The notes under the pieces: generated by a model
Databases searched by the model: none
Told to the model about the DNA's origin: nothing
What the model saw: the letters and a program-made list of their open reading frames with translations, nothing else
Position numbers and translations under genes: made by a program
DNA from: JAEXZL01 sp049943125
GTDB lineage: Bacteria > Bacillota > Clostridia > Clostridiales > Clostridiaceae
Reading direction: 5' to 3'
Length of the DNA: 64,000 nt
Assembly: GCF_049943125.1 (NCBI RefSeq)
Contig: NZ_CP188040.1
Coordinates: forward strand, 124,001 to 188,000
In this document: piece by piece, positions 9,179 through 17,900 of the stretch
Layout: each line of letters opens with the position of its first letter
How positions within the stretch are numbered: position 1 is the first letter of the stretch

Positions 9179-10351
9179 CTACAGCCTGATTAATGCCCCT
9201 AAGGCATTGATAAAAAAATCTACATTCACTACATCCTGTTCATTCTTAAATACTACATTATCTAAAGAACTAACCTTTATAACCTTTATATTGAGTCCTT
9301 CGAAAAGCTTTAACTCTAGATCCTTAATTCTTGAGCCTCCTCCATAGATAAATACCTTATCAATCTTATTTCCTACAGCCTTATTTCTATAGAACTGAAA
9401 GAGTCTCTGAAGTTCTCCTATAGTTGTGTCAATAAATTGATTAATAACTCCCTGAATAGCTTCATCCTCAGGAGTATTATTAAGATTTTTGCTTATAGAG
9501 AGTTTTTTCATCTCCACATCCTTTTCAGGTATTCTTAGGGCTTTAGCTCCTTCTGTATCTATAGCTGAGCTTCCTACCTTAATAATTCTTGTAAAATCCA
9601 TGACTTTATTTTTAAAGATAGAAACATCAATATTTTCAGCGCCCATATCTACTAAGGCCACTGTTTCATGAGCTTCAACCTTTTTTCCATTGAAGGTATA
9701 ATTATTAAGAAGAAGCTTCTTAACTGAGTTAAATCTCACATCAAGAGCATTAGGCTTCAGCCCTATCTTTAAGGATAAATCATAGTAATCCTTGGCTAGC
9801 TTATGGGGATAGGTAACCACCAGCACCTTAAGCTTGTCCATATCATCAACCTTCAATTCCTCTAATATGTCATACTGTATTATATAATCATGCATATTTA
9901 TAGGAAGATATTTTTGTATCTCATATTCAATAAGAGTATTAAGCTCCTCCTCAGATGCCTTAGGAATGATAAGCTCACGGTTAATTATAATACTGCTGTT
10001 CCCAGTAAAATTAACCTCCTTATTCTTAATCCCTTCCTGCAGCAAAGCATTGATTATCTGATTGCCTACCTTGCTCTTATCAGCAATAACTCCATCAGAA
10101 ATAAAGCTCTTATTATTATCCACCTCAATAAGCTTGGATACATAGAGCTTATTCCCCTTTTCCTTCCCCAGAGCCATCTTAATACTACTGCTTCCTATAT
10201 CAATTGCTAAATATTCCTTGGGAAATAATACTGACTTCTTACTCTTAGTCTTCTTAACCTCAATATCTTTGCTCTTAACACTTCTCAGCGAACTCACATC
10301 AGTAGTCAAAAGCTCCTTCAAACTGATTTTTTTCTTCTCTGCCACAGTCAT
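9179..10351 (-). CDS. pilM: PilM actin-like type IV pilus assembly ATPase-fold protein
   Basis: PilM is a cytoplasmic FtsA/actin-fold protein that binds the N-terminus of PilN and connects the assembly ATPase to the membrane complex. The phosphate-1 motif YLAIDIGSSSIKMALG is near residue 50, the phosphate-2 region reads ALVDMGAENIDVSIFK, and the adenosine motif reads VFIYGGGSRIKDLE. Two starts are possible. The GTG at 10360 has its AAGGA only 1 nt away, while the ATG at 10351 is 10 nt from it and is preferred (390 residues). An N-terminal extension of about 45 basic residues before the fold is longer than usual. It is the first gene after the terminator that follows the major pilin. Confidence 0.92.
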   Translation of the reverse strand: MTVAEKKKISLKELLTTDVSSLRSVKSKDIEVKKTKSKKSVLFPKEYLAIDIGSSSIKMALGKEKGNKLYVSKLIEVDNNKSFISDGVIADKSKVGNQIINALLQEGIKNKEVNFTGNSSIIINRELIIPKASEEELNTLIEYEIQKYLPINMHDYIIQYDILEELKVDDMDKLKVLVVTYPHKLAKDYYDLSLKIGLKPNALDVRFNSVKKLLLNNYTFNGKKVEAHETVALVDMGAENIDVSIFKNKVMDFTRIIKVGSSAIDTEGAKALRIPEKDVEMKKLSISKNLNNTPEDEAIQGVINQFIDTTIGELQRLFQFYRNKAVGNKIDKVFIYGGGSRIKDLELKLFEGLNIKVIKVSSLDNVVFKNEQDVVNVDFFINALGALIRL

Positions 10352-10399
10352 CTGCTTCACATCCTTATGAAGTAATTGATGGATAAATTTCTAATTAGG

Positions 10400-10424
10400 A
10401 AAAACTCCACCACTAGGGGTGGAG
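10400..10424 (-). terminator. Internal terminator between major pilin and pilM
   Basis: Minus-strand stem CTCCACC/GGTGGAG (10418-10424 with 10405-10411), 6-nt loop, then TTTTTCC. Partial read-through here would make much more pilin than assembly protein from one promoter, a common arrangement in pilus operons. Confidence 0.8.
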
Positions 10425-10445
10425 CATTACATTAAAACTAAACTA

Positions 10446-10883
10446 TTATTCTGTTATAATTTCTGTATCAGCATCGTCTCCTGTATAAACAGTTACATCC
10501 CCATCATCATCAATATCTATGGTGTATAAAGTTTCTTCACCATATTCTGGTGTATTTACATCTTTAAATGCATTTACAATATCAGTATTTGTTACTCCTT
10601 CAGTCTTGTCTCCAACTTTTTGGGTTAACGTAGTTGTTGTCCCTGGTGTTAAAGTATATATACCTTCCACCATATCTCCAGTAGCCACAAAAGTTAATGC
10701 GGTTCTCTTTATAGTTTCACAACTCTGAATATCTGCTTTTTTCTTAGCATTGTTACTTACTCCTGCTAAATTCGGTATAGCTATAGCAGCAATAATTGCC
10801 ATAACCGCTAATACTATTATAAGTTCGATAAGGGTAAATCCTTTTCTTTTCTTCTTCTGATTTGTTATTAATACGTTTTGCAT
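10446..10883 (-). CDS. pilA: Major type IV pilin
   Basis: A 145-residue prepilin with leader MQNVLITNQKKKRKG cut before FTLIELIIVLAVMAIIAAIA. Glu is at +5, and the N-terminal helix and the small acidic C-terminal domain have the size of a typical major pilin. No disulfide-forming cysteine pair is present (one Cys near residue 55), as is usual for clostridial pilins. It lies directly after pilC and before a terminator, and has the strongest ribosome-binding site of the operon (AAGGAGGATAAC). All of this suggests high expression and the role of the filament's main subunit. Confidence 0.92.
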   Translation of the reverse strand: MQNVLITNQKKKRKGFTLIELIIVLAVMAIIAAIAIPNLAGVSNNAKKKADIQSCETIKRTALTFVATGDMVEGIYTLTPGTTTTLTQKVGDKTEGVTNTDIVNAFKDVNTPEYGEETLYTIDIDDDGDVTVYTGDDADTEIITE

Positions 10884-10933
10884 TTTGTTATCCTCCTTGG
10901 GGATATATTTTTTTTATTTTTACGTGCAATACT

Positions 10934-12136
10934 TTACATCGTATTGTACATCGCAAACATTGGGGTGATGATGGATATTATCATGATTCCGATTATTACG
11001 CCCATGAAGACTATCATTATAGGCTCCAGGGCAGCAGTAAAGTTAGCTATTTCTGCATCCAGCTCCTCATCGTAGAAATCGGCTGTTTTATTCAGGATTT
11101 CATCGAGAGCTCCAGATTCTTCTCCAATTTTTATCATGGAGTAGAGCATAGGTGGAAATAGCTTGGTGTTCTTTAAAGGCTCGTAGAGGCCTTCTCCTCG
11201 GATCAAGGCTTCCCTTGCCTTCATTAGCTTTTCTTCGGCAACCTTGTTGCCTACTACTTGAGATACTATCTGTAGTCCCTGCATTACAGAGATACCGCTG
11301 GCAATTACTGTGCTTAAGGTTCTGGTAAATCTAGAGGCTATTGTTTTTTCGTTTAAGCCCCTTACTATAGGAACCTTTAGCTTTGCTCTATCTAAAAAGA
11401 GTATTCCTTCATCGGTTTTAAGATAATAACGAATACCAAAGATAACGGCAGCTAAAACTAATGATATGACTAGAAAGTTGCTTCGAAGTCCGTTGCTCAA
11501 GGCTAAGAGCATTCTGGTGAGAAAGGGAAGCTCCACTCCACTGCTTTCGAACATAGTTACAAAGATTGGCATAACGAAGATTAAAAGTGCTGCTACGATG
11601 GTTATGGATACAATCATTAGGGCTGATGGATAAATCATTGCATTTTTTAACTTGTTATTTATCTTAACTTCCTTTTCATAGTGCCCCGACATCCTTTCAA
11701 GGATAGAATCTAGGGTACCGCTGACCTCTCCCGTTTCAATAAGGCTAATAAGCAAATCTGGAAAAATTCCCTTACGATTTCTCATAGCATCAGAGAGGGT
11801 CTCTCCCTTCTGTATCTCCTCCTCCACCATAGCTAAAGCCTCCCTAAGCCTCTTATTAGGGTGCTGCTCTGCTAATATGTGAATGGAGTTATTTATAGAA
11901 GCTCCCGCATCCAGCATGGTATAAAACTGTCTGCAGAAGATGGATATATCCTTACCTGTAACCTTCTTATATCTATCAAGGTTAAGCTTTAAGCCTTCCT
12001 GCTGCTCCTCCACGGATAGGGGATAATAGCTGTTTCTGCTTATCATTTCAATTACTTCCTCTCGGGAGCCTGCTATATAGGTATTTTCAATCCTCTCTCC
12101 CGAGGCACTTATTGCTTTATACTTAAAATTTGGCAC
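10934..12136 (-). CDS. pilC: PilC/GspF-type inner membrane platform protein
   Basis: A 400-residue polytopic membrane protein with two copies of the T2SSF domain. The first is about residues 68-190 (FCRQFYTMLDAGASINNSIH) and the second about 265-390 (ASRFTRTLSTVIASGISVMQ). The helices IVSITIVAALLIFVMPIFV, SNFLVISLVLAAVIFGI and LEPIMIVFMGVIIGIMIISI are clear. PilC is the rotor-like platform on which the PilB ATPase adds pilins. The start is GTG, with AGGAGGTGA 6 nt upstream. The stop is followed after about 50 nt by the major pilin gene. Confidence 0.95.
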   Translation of the reverse strand: MPNFKYKAISASGERIENTYIAGSREEVIEMISRNSYYPLSVEEQQEGLKLNLDRYKKVTGKDISIFCRQFYTMLDAGASINNSIHILAEQHPNKRLREALAMVEEEIQKGETLSDAMRNRKGIFPDLLISLIETGEVSGTLDSILERMSGHYEKEVKINNKLKNAMIYPSALMIVSITIVAALLIFVMPIFVTMFESSGVELPFLTRMLLALSNGLRSNFLVISLVLAAVIFGIRYYLKTDEGILFLDRAKLKVPIVRGLNEKTIASRFTRTLSTVIASGISVMQGLQIVSQVVGNKVAEEKLMKAREALIRGEGLYEPLKNTKLFPPMLYSMIKIGEESGALDEILNKTADFYDEELDAEIANFTAALEPIMIVFMGVIIGIMIISIITPMFAMYNTM

Positions 12137-12158
12137 CGTATCACCTCCTACCCCTTAG

Positions 12159-13847
12159 CTACACAGCAAAGGTTACTGTCAATAATTCTTCTATGGTGGT
12201 TTCCCCTTTAAGGACTAGCTCCCTACAGGCCATGGCTATTGTCTTCATGCCATTTTCCACAGAGAATTCCTTCAAAGCACTATTACCAGAGTTATCTAAG
12301 ATAAGCTCCTTATGCTGCTGTGTTATTTCCATAATTTCATAAACCCCTCTTCGGCCATAATAACCGCTGTGATTGCAATTAGCACAGCCCTTTCCTCTAT
12401 GAAGTATCAATGGTGAATTCTGAGGAACATTCAGGATTGCCTTTTCTCTCATGGAGGCCTCATAAGGCTCCTGACATTTAGGACATATCCTTCTCACAAG
12501 TCTCTGAGCTATTACTCCACTGATAGAAGTAGAAACTAAAAAGGGCTCTACTCCCATATCCACCAATCTCAATATAGAAGATGGTGCATCATTTGTATGA
12601 AGGGTGGAGAAAACCAAGTGACCAGTGATAGCAGCTCTTACAGCAATCTGAGCTGTCTCTCCGTCTCTTATCTCTCCTATCATCACCACATCAGGATCCT
12701 GTCTTAGGATGGACCTAAGTCCAGCAGCAAAGGTTAAACCAGCCTTCACATTGACATTTACCTGATTGATACCCTGAATCATATATTCCACCGGGTCCTC
12801 AATGGTGATTATATTCTTATCCACCTGATTTATTTCATTTAGTATGGTATAAAGGGTGGTGGATTTACCGCTTCCTGTGGGTCCTGTTACCAGAACTATA
12901 CCATGGGGGCTTCCAATAATTCTATCAAGCTTCTTAAGGTCCTCTTCCTCAAGACCCAGCTGAGCTTTGGAAATATTATAATTATCTCTATTTAAAACTC
13001 TGATAACTACCTTTTCACCGGCAGCTATAGGAAGTATTGATATACGTAAATCTAAGTCCTTACCGGCAACCTTGGTGATGATTCTTCCATCCTGGGGTAT
13101 TCTTTTTTCTGCTATATTTAAATTTGCCAGTATCTTAATTCTTGTTATAAGTGCTGGCAGAGTATCTATGGACAGGGTAGAAACCTCCTGGAGCCTTCCA
13201 TCGATTCTGTAGCGAATTCTGATAAATTCCTCATAAGGCTCAATATGTATGTCACTGGCTCTAGATTCTAAAGCATCCTTGATGAGATAATCCACCATCT
13301 TAACCACAGGAGCATTTTTTATATTATCTAGCTCAATATCACCTTCATCTAAATCCTTGGCTTCTACAAGCTTTTCCTTGGATAGCTCCTCAGCAGCCTT
13401 GAGAACCTGTTCATTAGAATAGTATCTTTCAATAAAGAGCTTTATTTGATCCTTGGTTCCGATGTAGCTTTCCACCTCAAAGCCTGAGGCAATGGATACA
13501 TCATCTACAGCAAAGATATTCAATGGATCCCACATGGCTACAGAGATTTTGTTATCATGAAAGGCAAAAGGAAAGAGTATATATTTGTGGCACATATTTT
13601 CTGGGATTATTTTAATTACCTTTTTATCCACCTCTACAGCAGATAAATCTATCCTTTTAATCCCCGTCTGCTCTTCCAGCACCTCTACAATAATCTCATG
13701 GGTAACAAGCCCCTGCTCAATGAGTACCTCTCCAAGCTTTTTACCAGTCTTCCTTTGAATCCCTAGGGCATTGTGAAGCTCTGAGGGTGTAATCTTTCCT
13801 GATTCCACCAGCATATCGCCTAATCTCCTTTTAACTATACCTAACAT
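12159..13847 (-). CDS. pilB: PilB/GspE-type pilus extension ATPase
   Basis: A 562-residue hexameric secretion ATPase that powers pilin polymerisation. Residues about 8-60 form a MshEN-type domain (RLGDMLVESGKIT, then KLGEVLIEQGLVT), which binds cyclic-di-GMP in several relatives. Walker A GPTGSGKST is at 322-330, Walker B MIGEIRD near 389-395, and the His box reads TLHTNDAPSSILRL. The zinc-binding cysteines are 455, 458, 488 and 491. It is the first gene of the pilus operon. A possible promoter is TTGACA (13888-13893) with a weak TATTTG 17 nt downstream. No PilT partner is visible in the window. Confidence 0.97.
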   Translation of the reverse strand: MLGIVKRRLGDMLVESGKITPSELHNALGIQRKTGKKLGEVLIEQGLVTHEIIVEVLEEQTGIKRIDLSAVEVDKKVIKIIPENMCHKYILFPFAFHDNKISVAMWDPLNIFAVDDVSIASGFEVESYIGTKDQIKLFIERYYSNEQVLKAAEELSKEKLVEAKDLDEGDIELDNIKNAPVVKMVDYLIKDALESRASDIHIEPYEEFIRIRYRIDGRLQEVSTLSIDTLPALITRIKILANLNIAEKRIPQDGRIITKVAGKDLDLRISILPIAAGEKVVIRVLNRDNYNISKAQLGLEEEDLKKLDRIIGSPHGIVLVTGPTGSGKSTTLYTILNEINQVDKNIITIEDPVEYMIQGINQVNVNVKAGLTFAAGLRSILRQDPDVVMIGEIRDGETAQIAVRAAITGHLVFSTLHTNDAPSSILRLVDMGVEPFLVSTSISGVIAQRLVRRICPKCQEPYEASMREKAILNVPQNSPLILHRGKGCANCNHSGYYGRRGVYEIMEITQQHKELILDNSGNSALKEFSVENGMKTIAMACRELVLKGETTIEELLTVTFAV

Positions 13848-14067
13848 AACGCTTCCTTCCCTTGCAAATATTTTGCTAAATAGAAACTGTCAAAGTTAAT
13901 AAGAAATATATTATATTTATAAAAGTAACAATTAATTAAAATATATGTTATTTAATAACATTATTTCTATAAATTACTAACTTAATTATATTAATAATTT
14001 TTAATTTTTACAATAAAAATCACACTTAATCCTACTCTTTTTTTCGACGATATTTTTTATGTTATTT

Positions 14068-14814
14068 TTAAAACAATAATAAATAATATTCAATTAACCT
14101 TTCTCCAAATACCATAGCTATAAAGCCTCCTACAAATAAATAGGGTCCAAAAGCAATGGCATCGCTTTTTTTCCTTTTCTTGAATATTATTATCAGTGCC
14201 GCACCAATGCCTCCTAAAACCAAGGCTATGAATAAAGCCGCAACACTTAATTTAATACCAAGAAAGACTCCACAAATAGCAGCAATTTCAATATCTCCCT
14301 CTCCCATTCCACGAGTAATATATACTATAAGTCCAATAAAAATAGCTGATATAATTCCCCCTGCAATATAGCTTAAAGGATTTACATTATGAGCTAATAC
14401 TTCAAAAATAATAAATGCTATTCCTACAATTCCCCCTGTTATAGTAGTAGAGGTATAAACCTCCTGAGTCTTAAAATCTATAGCCCCAATAACCAGTGCT
14501 ATAGAAACAAAGGCTATTCCCTTAACAAGCTGATAGGATAAGCCAAAGGCCAGATATACAGAGATATAAAGCAGCGCACAAAAAAGCTCCATGGCAGGAT
14601 ACTCTATTGATAGCTTTTCACTACAGTAGCGGCATCTCCCTTTCAAAAGGCCATAGCTCATCACAGGAATTAAGTCCAAGCTTTTAAGCCTTGCTCCGCA
14701 ATAAGAACAGTGGGAAGGTGGAAAAGCTATTGACTCTCCTGCAGGAATTCTAGAGATACATACATTTAAGAAGCTTCCCATAATTAGCCCAAAAATAGTT
14801 ACCAAAAATATCAT
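14068..14814 (-). CDS. pilD: Prepilin leader peptidase/N-methyltransferase
   Basis: A membrane aspartyl protease (A24 family) of 248 residues that removes prepilin leaders and methylates the new N-terminus. It has the N-terminal GSFLNVCISRIP motif and two CxxC pairs (CSYCG and CRYCS) of the zinc-binding methylase part. The two catalytic aspartates are in GAIDFKTQEV and GMGEGDIEI, and several hydrophobic helices are present. The ATG at 14812-14814 follows AAGGGGTGATGAT; a TTG 18 nt upstream is less likely. It precedes pilB on the same strand across a 220-nt gap, so it may have its own promoter or be co-transcribed. Its substrates are the four pilins of this locus. Confidence 0.95.
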   Translation of the reverse strand: MIFLVTIFGLIMGSFLNVCISRIPAGESIAFPPSHCSYCGARLKSLDLIPVMSYGLLKGRCRYCSEKLSIEYPAMELFCALLYISVYLAFGLSYQLVKGIAFVSIALVIGAIDFKTQEVYTSTTITGGIVGIAFIIFEVLAHNVNPLSYIAGGIISAIFIGLIVYITRGMGEGDIEIAAICGVFLGIKLSVAALFIALVLGGIGAALIIIFKKRKKSDAIAFGPYLFVGGFIAMVFGERLIEYYLLLF

Positions 14815-14897
14815 ATCATCACCCCTTTGCAATTATATCCATATTATAGAATAAAATGCAATAATTATATATAATTACATAATAATCTATATATTAT

Positions 14898-14930
14898 AAA
14901 AAAGATGTACAGGGTAACTCCCTGTACATC
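14898..14930 (-). terminator. Terminator after the surface PHP protein gene
   Basis: Perfect 11-bp minus-strand stem (14920-14930 with 14904-14914) and a 5-nt loop, followed by TTTTTTATAA. Confidence 0.88.
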
Positions 14931-14991
14931 CAGCACACATTTATTAATTATAATTTTTTTAAAGTATTTACATAATAAAATTCCACTTCAC

Positions 14992-17900
14992 CTAATTCTT
15001 CAAGCTTCCTTCTCTCTTTTTTGTTACTATTAAAACCGCTGCTGCTCCTAAAGCTACTACCCCCAAGATTATATAACCATAAGGCATCTGATCCCCAGTT
15101 TTAGGTGATTCAGGCTTGTTTGGTTTCTGAGGCTTTTGTGGTTCTTGAGGTTTTCCTGGTTCTTGTGGGTTTCCTGGTTCCTCTGGATCTCCAGGTTCCT
15201 CTGGTTCCTCAGGAGTTGCCTCTGTAATTAGTACTATTTCATCAGTGTTCCTTACTCTTAAGCAAGGTACTGAATCTTCTGATTCACCTTCTGGATGAAG
15301 ATAAAGTAATCCTATAGCTGATATGGTGTCTCCTACCTTGAAGGCACCAGTCTTTAGATATTCTCCTGTAGTACCTGAACCAATATAACCATCAATAAAT
15401 ATATTAGATATATTTCCTTCATTATCCTTAATTCTTATATTTGAAATAACACTGTTACTGCCAGGAATAATTTCAGAAATCTTTCCTTCTACCTTAAGAA
15501 GGCTACCACCAAAAGCTTCATAATCCATGGATTCTTTAATAGAAACCTTTTTAGCTTCTTTCGGTTTAAGATTATCCTTATCAAGGATTTCAACATCAAT
15601 TACCTGAAGCTCCTTATCTCCTTGATACTGATCCACATAGCCTATTACCTTAACCTTAGTTCCCAGCTTAAGACCCTTTTCAGCATATGGGAATATAGTT
15701 ATTCCTGCAGTATCGTCTTCAATATATATAGCATCAAAGAAGGTATTCTTCTCATTATCTGTACCAGCGGTAACTATTCCTTCTACAGCGAATACATCAC
15801 CAATTTTCCCTTCTCTTGCTTCTTTTATAGTACTTATCTCTAATTCACTTTTAACAGATTTAAGGATGTTTTCCATGATTGTTTTGTTGCTGTAAGGTAG
15901 ATCCCAAATATTATCCATTTCATAAGCAACCTCAAAGTTACTCATAAACACTGTACCAGAAACAAATACATTGCTACCATTAGGTAAAACCTCACGAGCT
16001 AAGGCAATAACATTTCCCTTTTCAACATTAGTGAAGTTTCCTCCGAAGCTCTTAGTATTATTCACATAGGTAGTAGGATGACCCTTGATTAAATATTCTA
16101 CCTTACCACTAGCCACAGCTTCAGGATTTAATATAATGGAAGATCCACTGTAAGCACTATATTTTTGCTCTGCAACGATTCCTTTAGTAAATGGTGAATT
16201 ACTATTAAAGTTTGTAAAGTATAGTCTATAGCTCTGGCCACCATTACTTACATCATCTGTCATCTGGTCGCTATTTATTCTGCTAGTAGCTCCCAATGCT
16301 GAAAGGATTTTATTTATTTCTATGGAGGATTGACCATCTGAAGTATCCTGATAATCTGCCAAGCCACAGAGTATTACTGTTCCTCCCTTATCAGCAAAGC
16401 CCTTTACTAAGGCTATAAATTCCTCAGAAAAATGCTGGGGCTTATAATCCTTGTTATCAAAGGTGCCAGTCTTTCTTGCTGGAGCAGATACTATAAGAAG
16501 ATCAGCATCCTTTAAATCCTCAGCAGTTAGCTTATCCTGTATAATCTCAACTTGAGCAGAGTAGTCTGCAGCAACCCTTGAGAAGTTACCCATATTACCA
16601 CCATAGTAGCCGGTAACATAGTCATTGCTATGGCTACCGTCTACAATGATTCTAGTAACCATTTCCTGAGGAACATACTTTAAGCTCAAGGTCTTTTGAT
16701 ACTGTTTAGCAATTCCGTTTATTGTACCCTTAAGAACAGCAGTGATTTCAACCTTTCCAGCATTATTATGGGTATAGTTAAAGGTATAATCACTGGTCTT
16801 CATACTATCTACCTTTTCAAGCTTTTCTTCTTTTAAATCTACCTTTTTAATAACTGTATCACCTATCTTGAATTCTAATGATTCTATCACTAACGGAGAT
16901 GCCTCGTTATTATATAGAGAAATATCCAGATCAACAGCCTCATTCTTTACAGGTAGATAGGTATCTGTGGATAAATCGCTGATACCAGCAGCCTCAACCT
17001 CTCCTACCCATACTGGAGCTGTTACAGCAATTTCACCATCTGGTTGAGTTACTCTTATAAAATAATAGGAGTATTCCTCTGGTACAGAAAACTCTACAGT
17101 TTTTTCCTTAGAGTCTACTGTTGCTTTATCAGCTACTAAACCACCATTTACTACAACTTCTACCAGGCCTATCTTAGAGTCTGTAGGATCCTTCAAATCT
17201 ACCTTTATTTTAGCAGTAGCCCCTACAGCTCCCTCTGGCAATATAGTTCCCATTATATTGTCATTGAGGGTATAATAAATACTAAGATCATTATCCTCTG
17301 TAGCATAAATTCTCATATTTCTCATGGCTGAATAAATTTCTTCTCTGTTTAAGTTATCGAGAAGGGCTACGGTTCTACCAGTATTAGCATCTCCCCACTT
17401 ACCCTTATGATTATCCTGATTGTTTGTGGGTGCTAAATGCCACCCCTTGTCTAAAGCCTTTATATAATAATCATAGGAACGGAAATATCCTGAGCTACCA
17501 ATGGCTCCCTCACCATTTCCTACTTCTATCATTGTAATAAGCTTATCAATATTCTCATCATAATTACCGAAGTCCTGGAAGGTACCGAAGGTTTCTCCCG
17601 GATGATTAAATTGAGATAAGGAACCAGTATCAGTTTTTAAGGTGTCATAATATTTCTTAAGGCCAGTAGCAAAGTTACTATAGGCTGACTGAGTCCTACT
17701 CTGGAAGCCCTTAGTATTATAGGTGTTCATATGTCCTGTACCATTAGACCAGGTCATTTCATAGCCATAAATCCCTACAAAGCCTTCATTGGTAAATTCA
17801 TCTGCAAGGCGATGTCCTTCTACCCATTCTTTACTCATGGAACCATCAGCAATGGATGCTGAAGCTTCATTATCAAAGGAGTTAGAGTGATCCGTAACAG

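Noticed and set aside
10862..11161. Overlapping plus-strand frames opposite pilC/pilA
   Set aside because: Both are shadows of well-supported pilus genes, without ribosome-binding sites.
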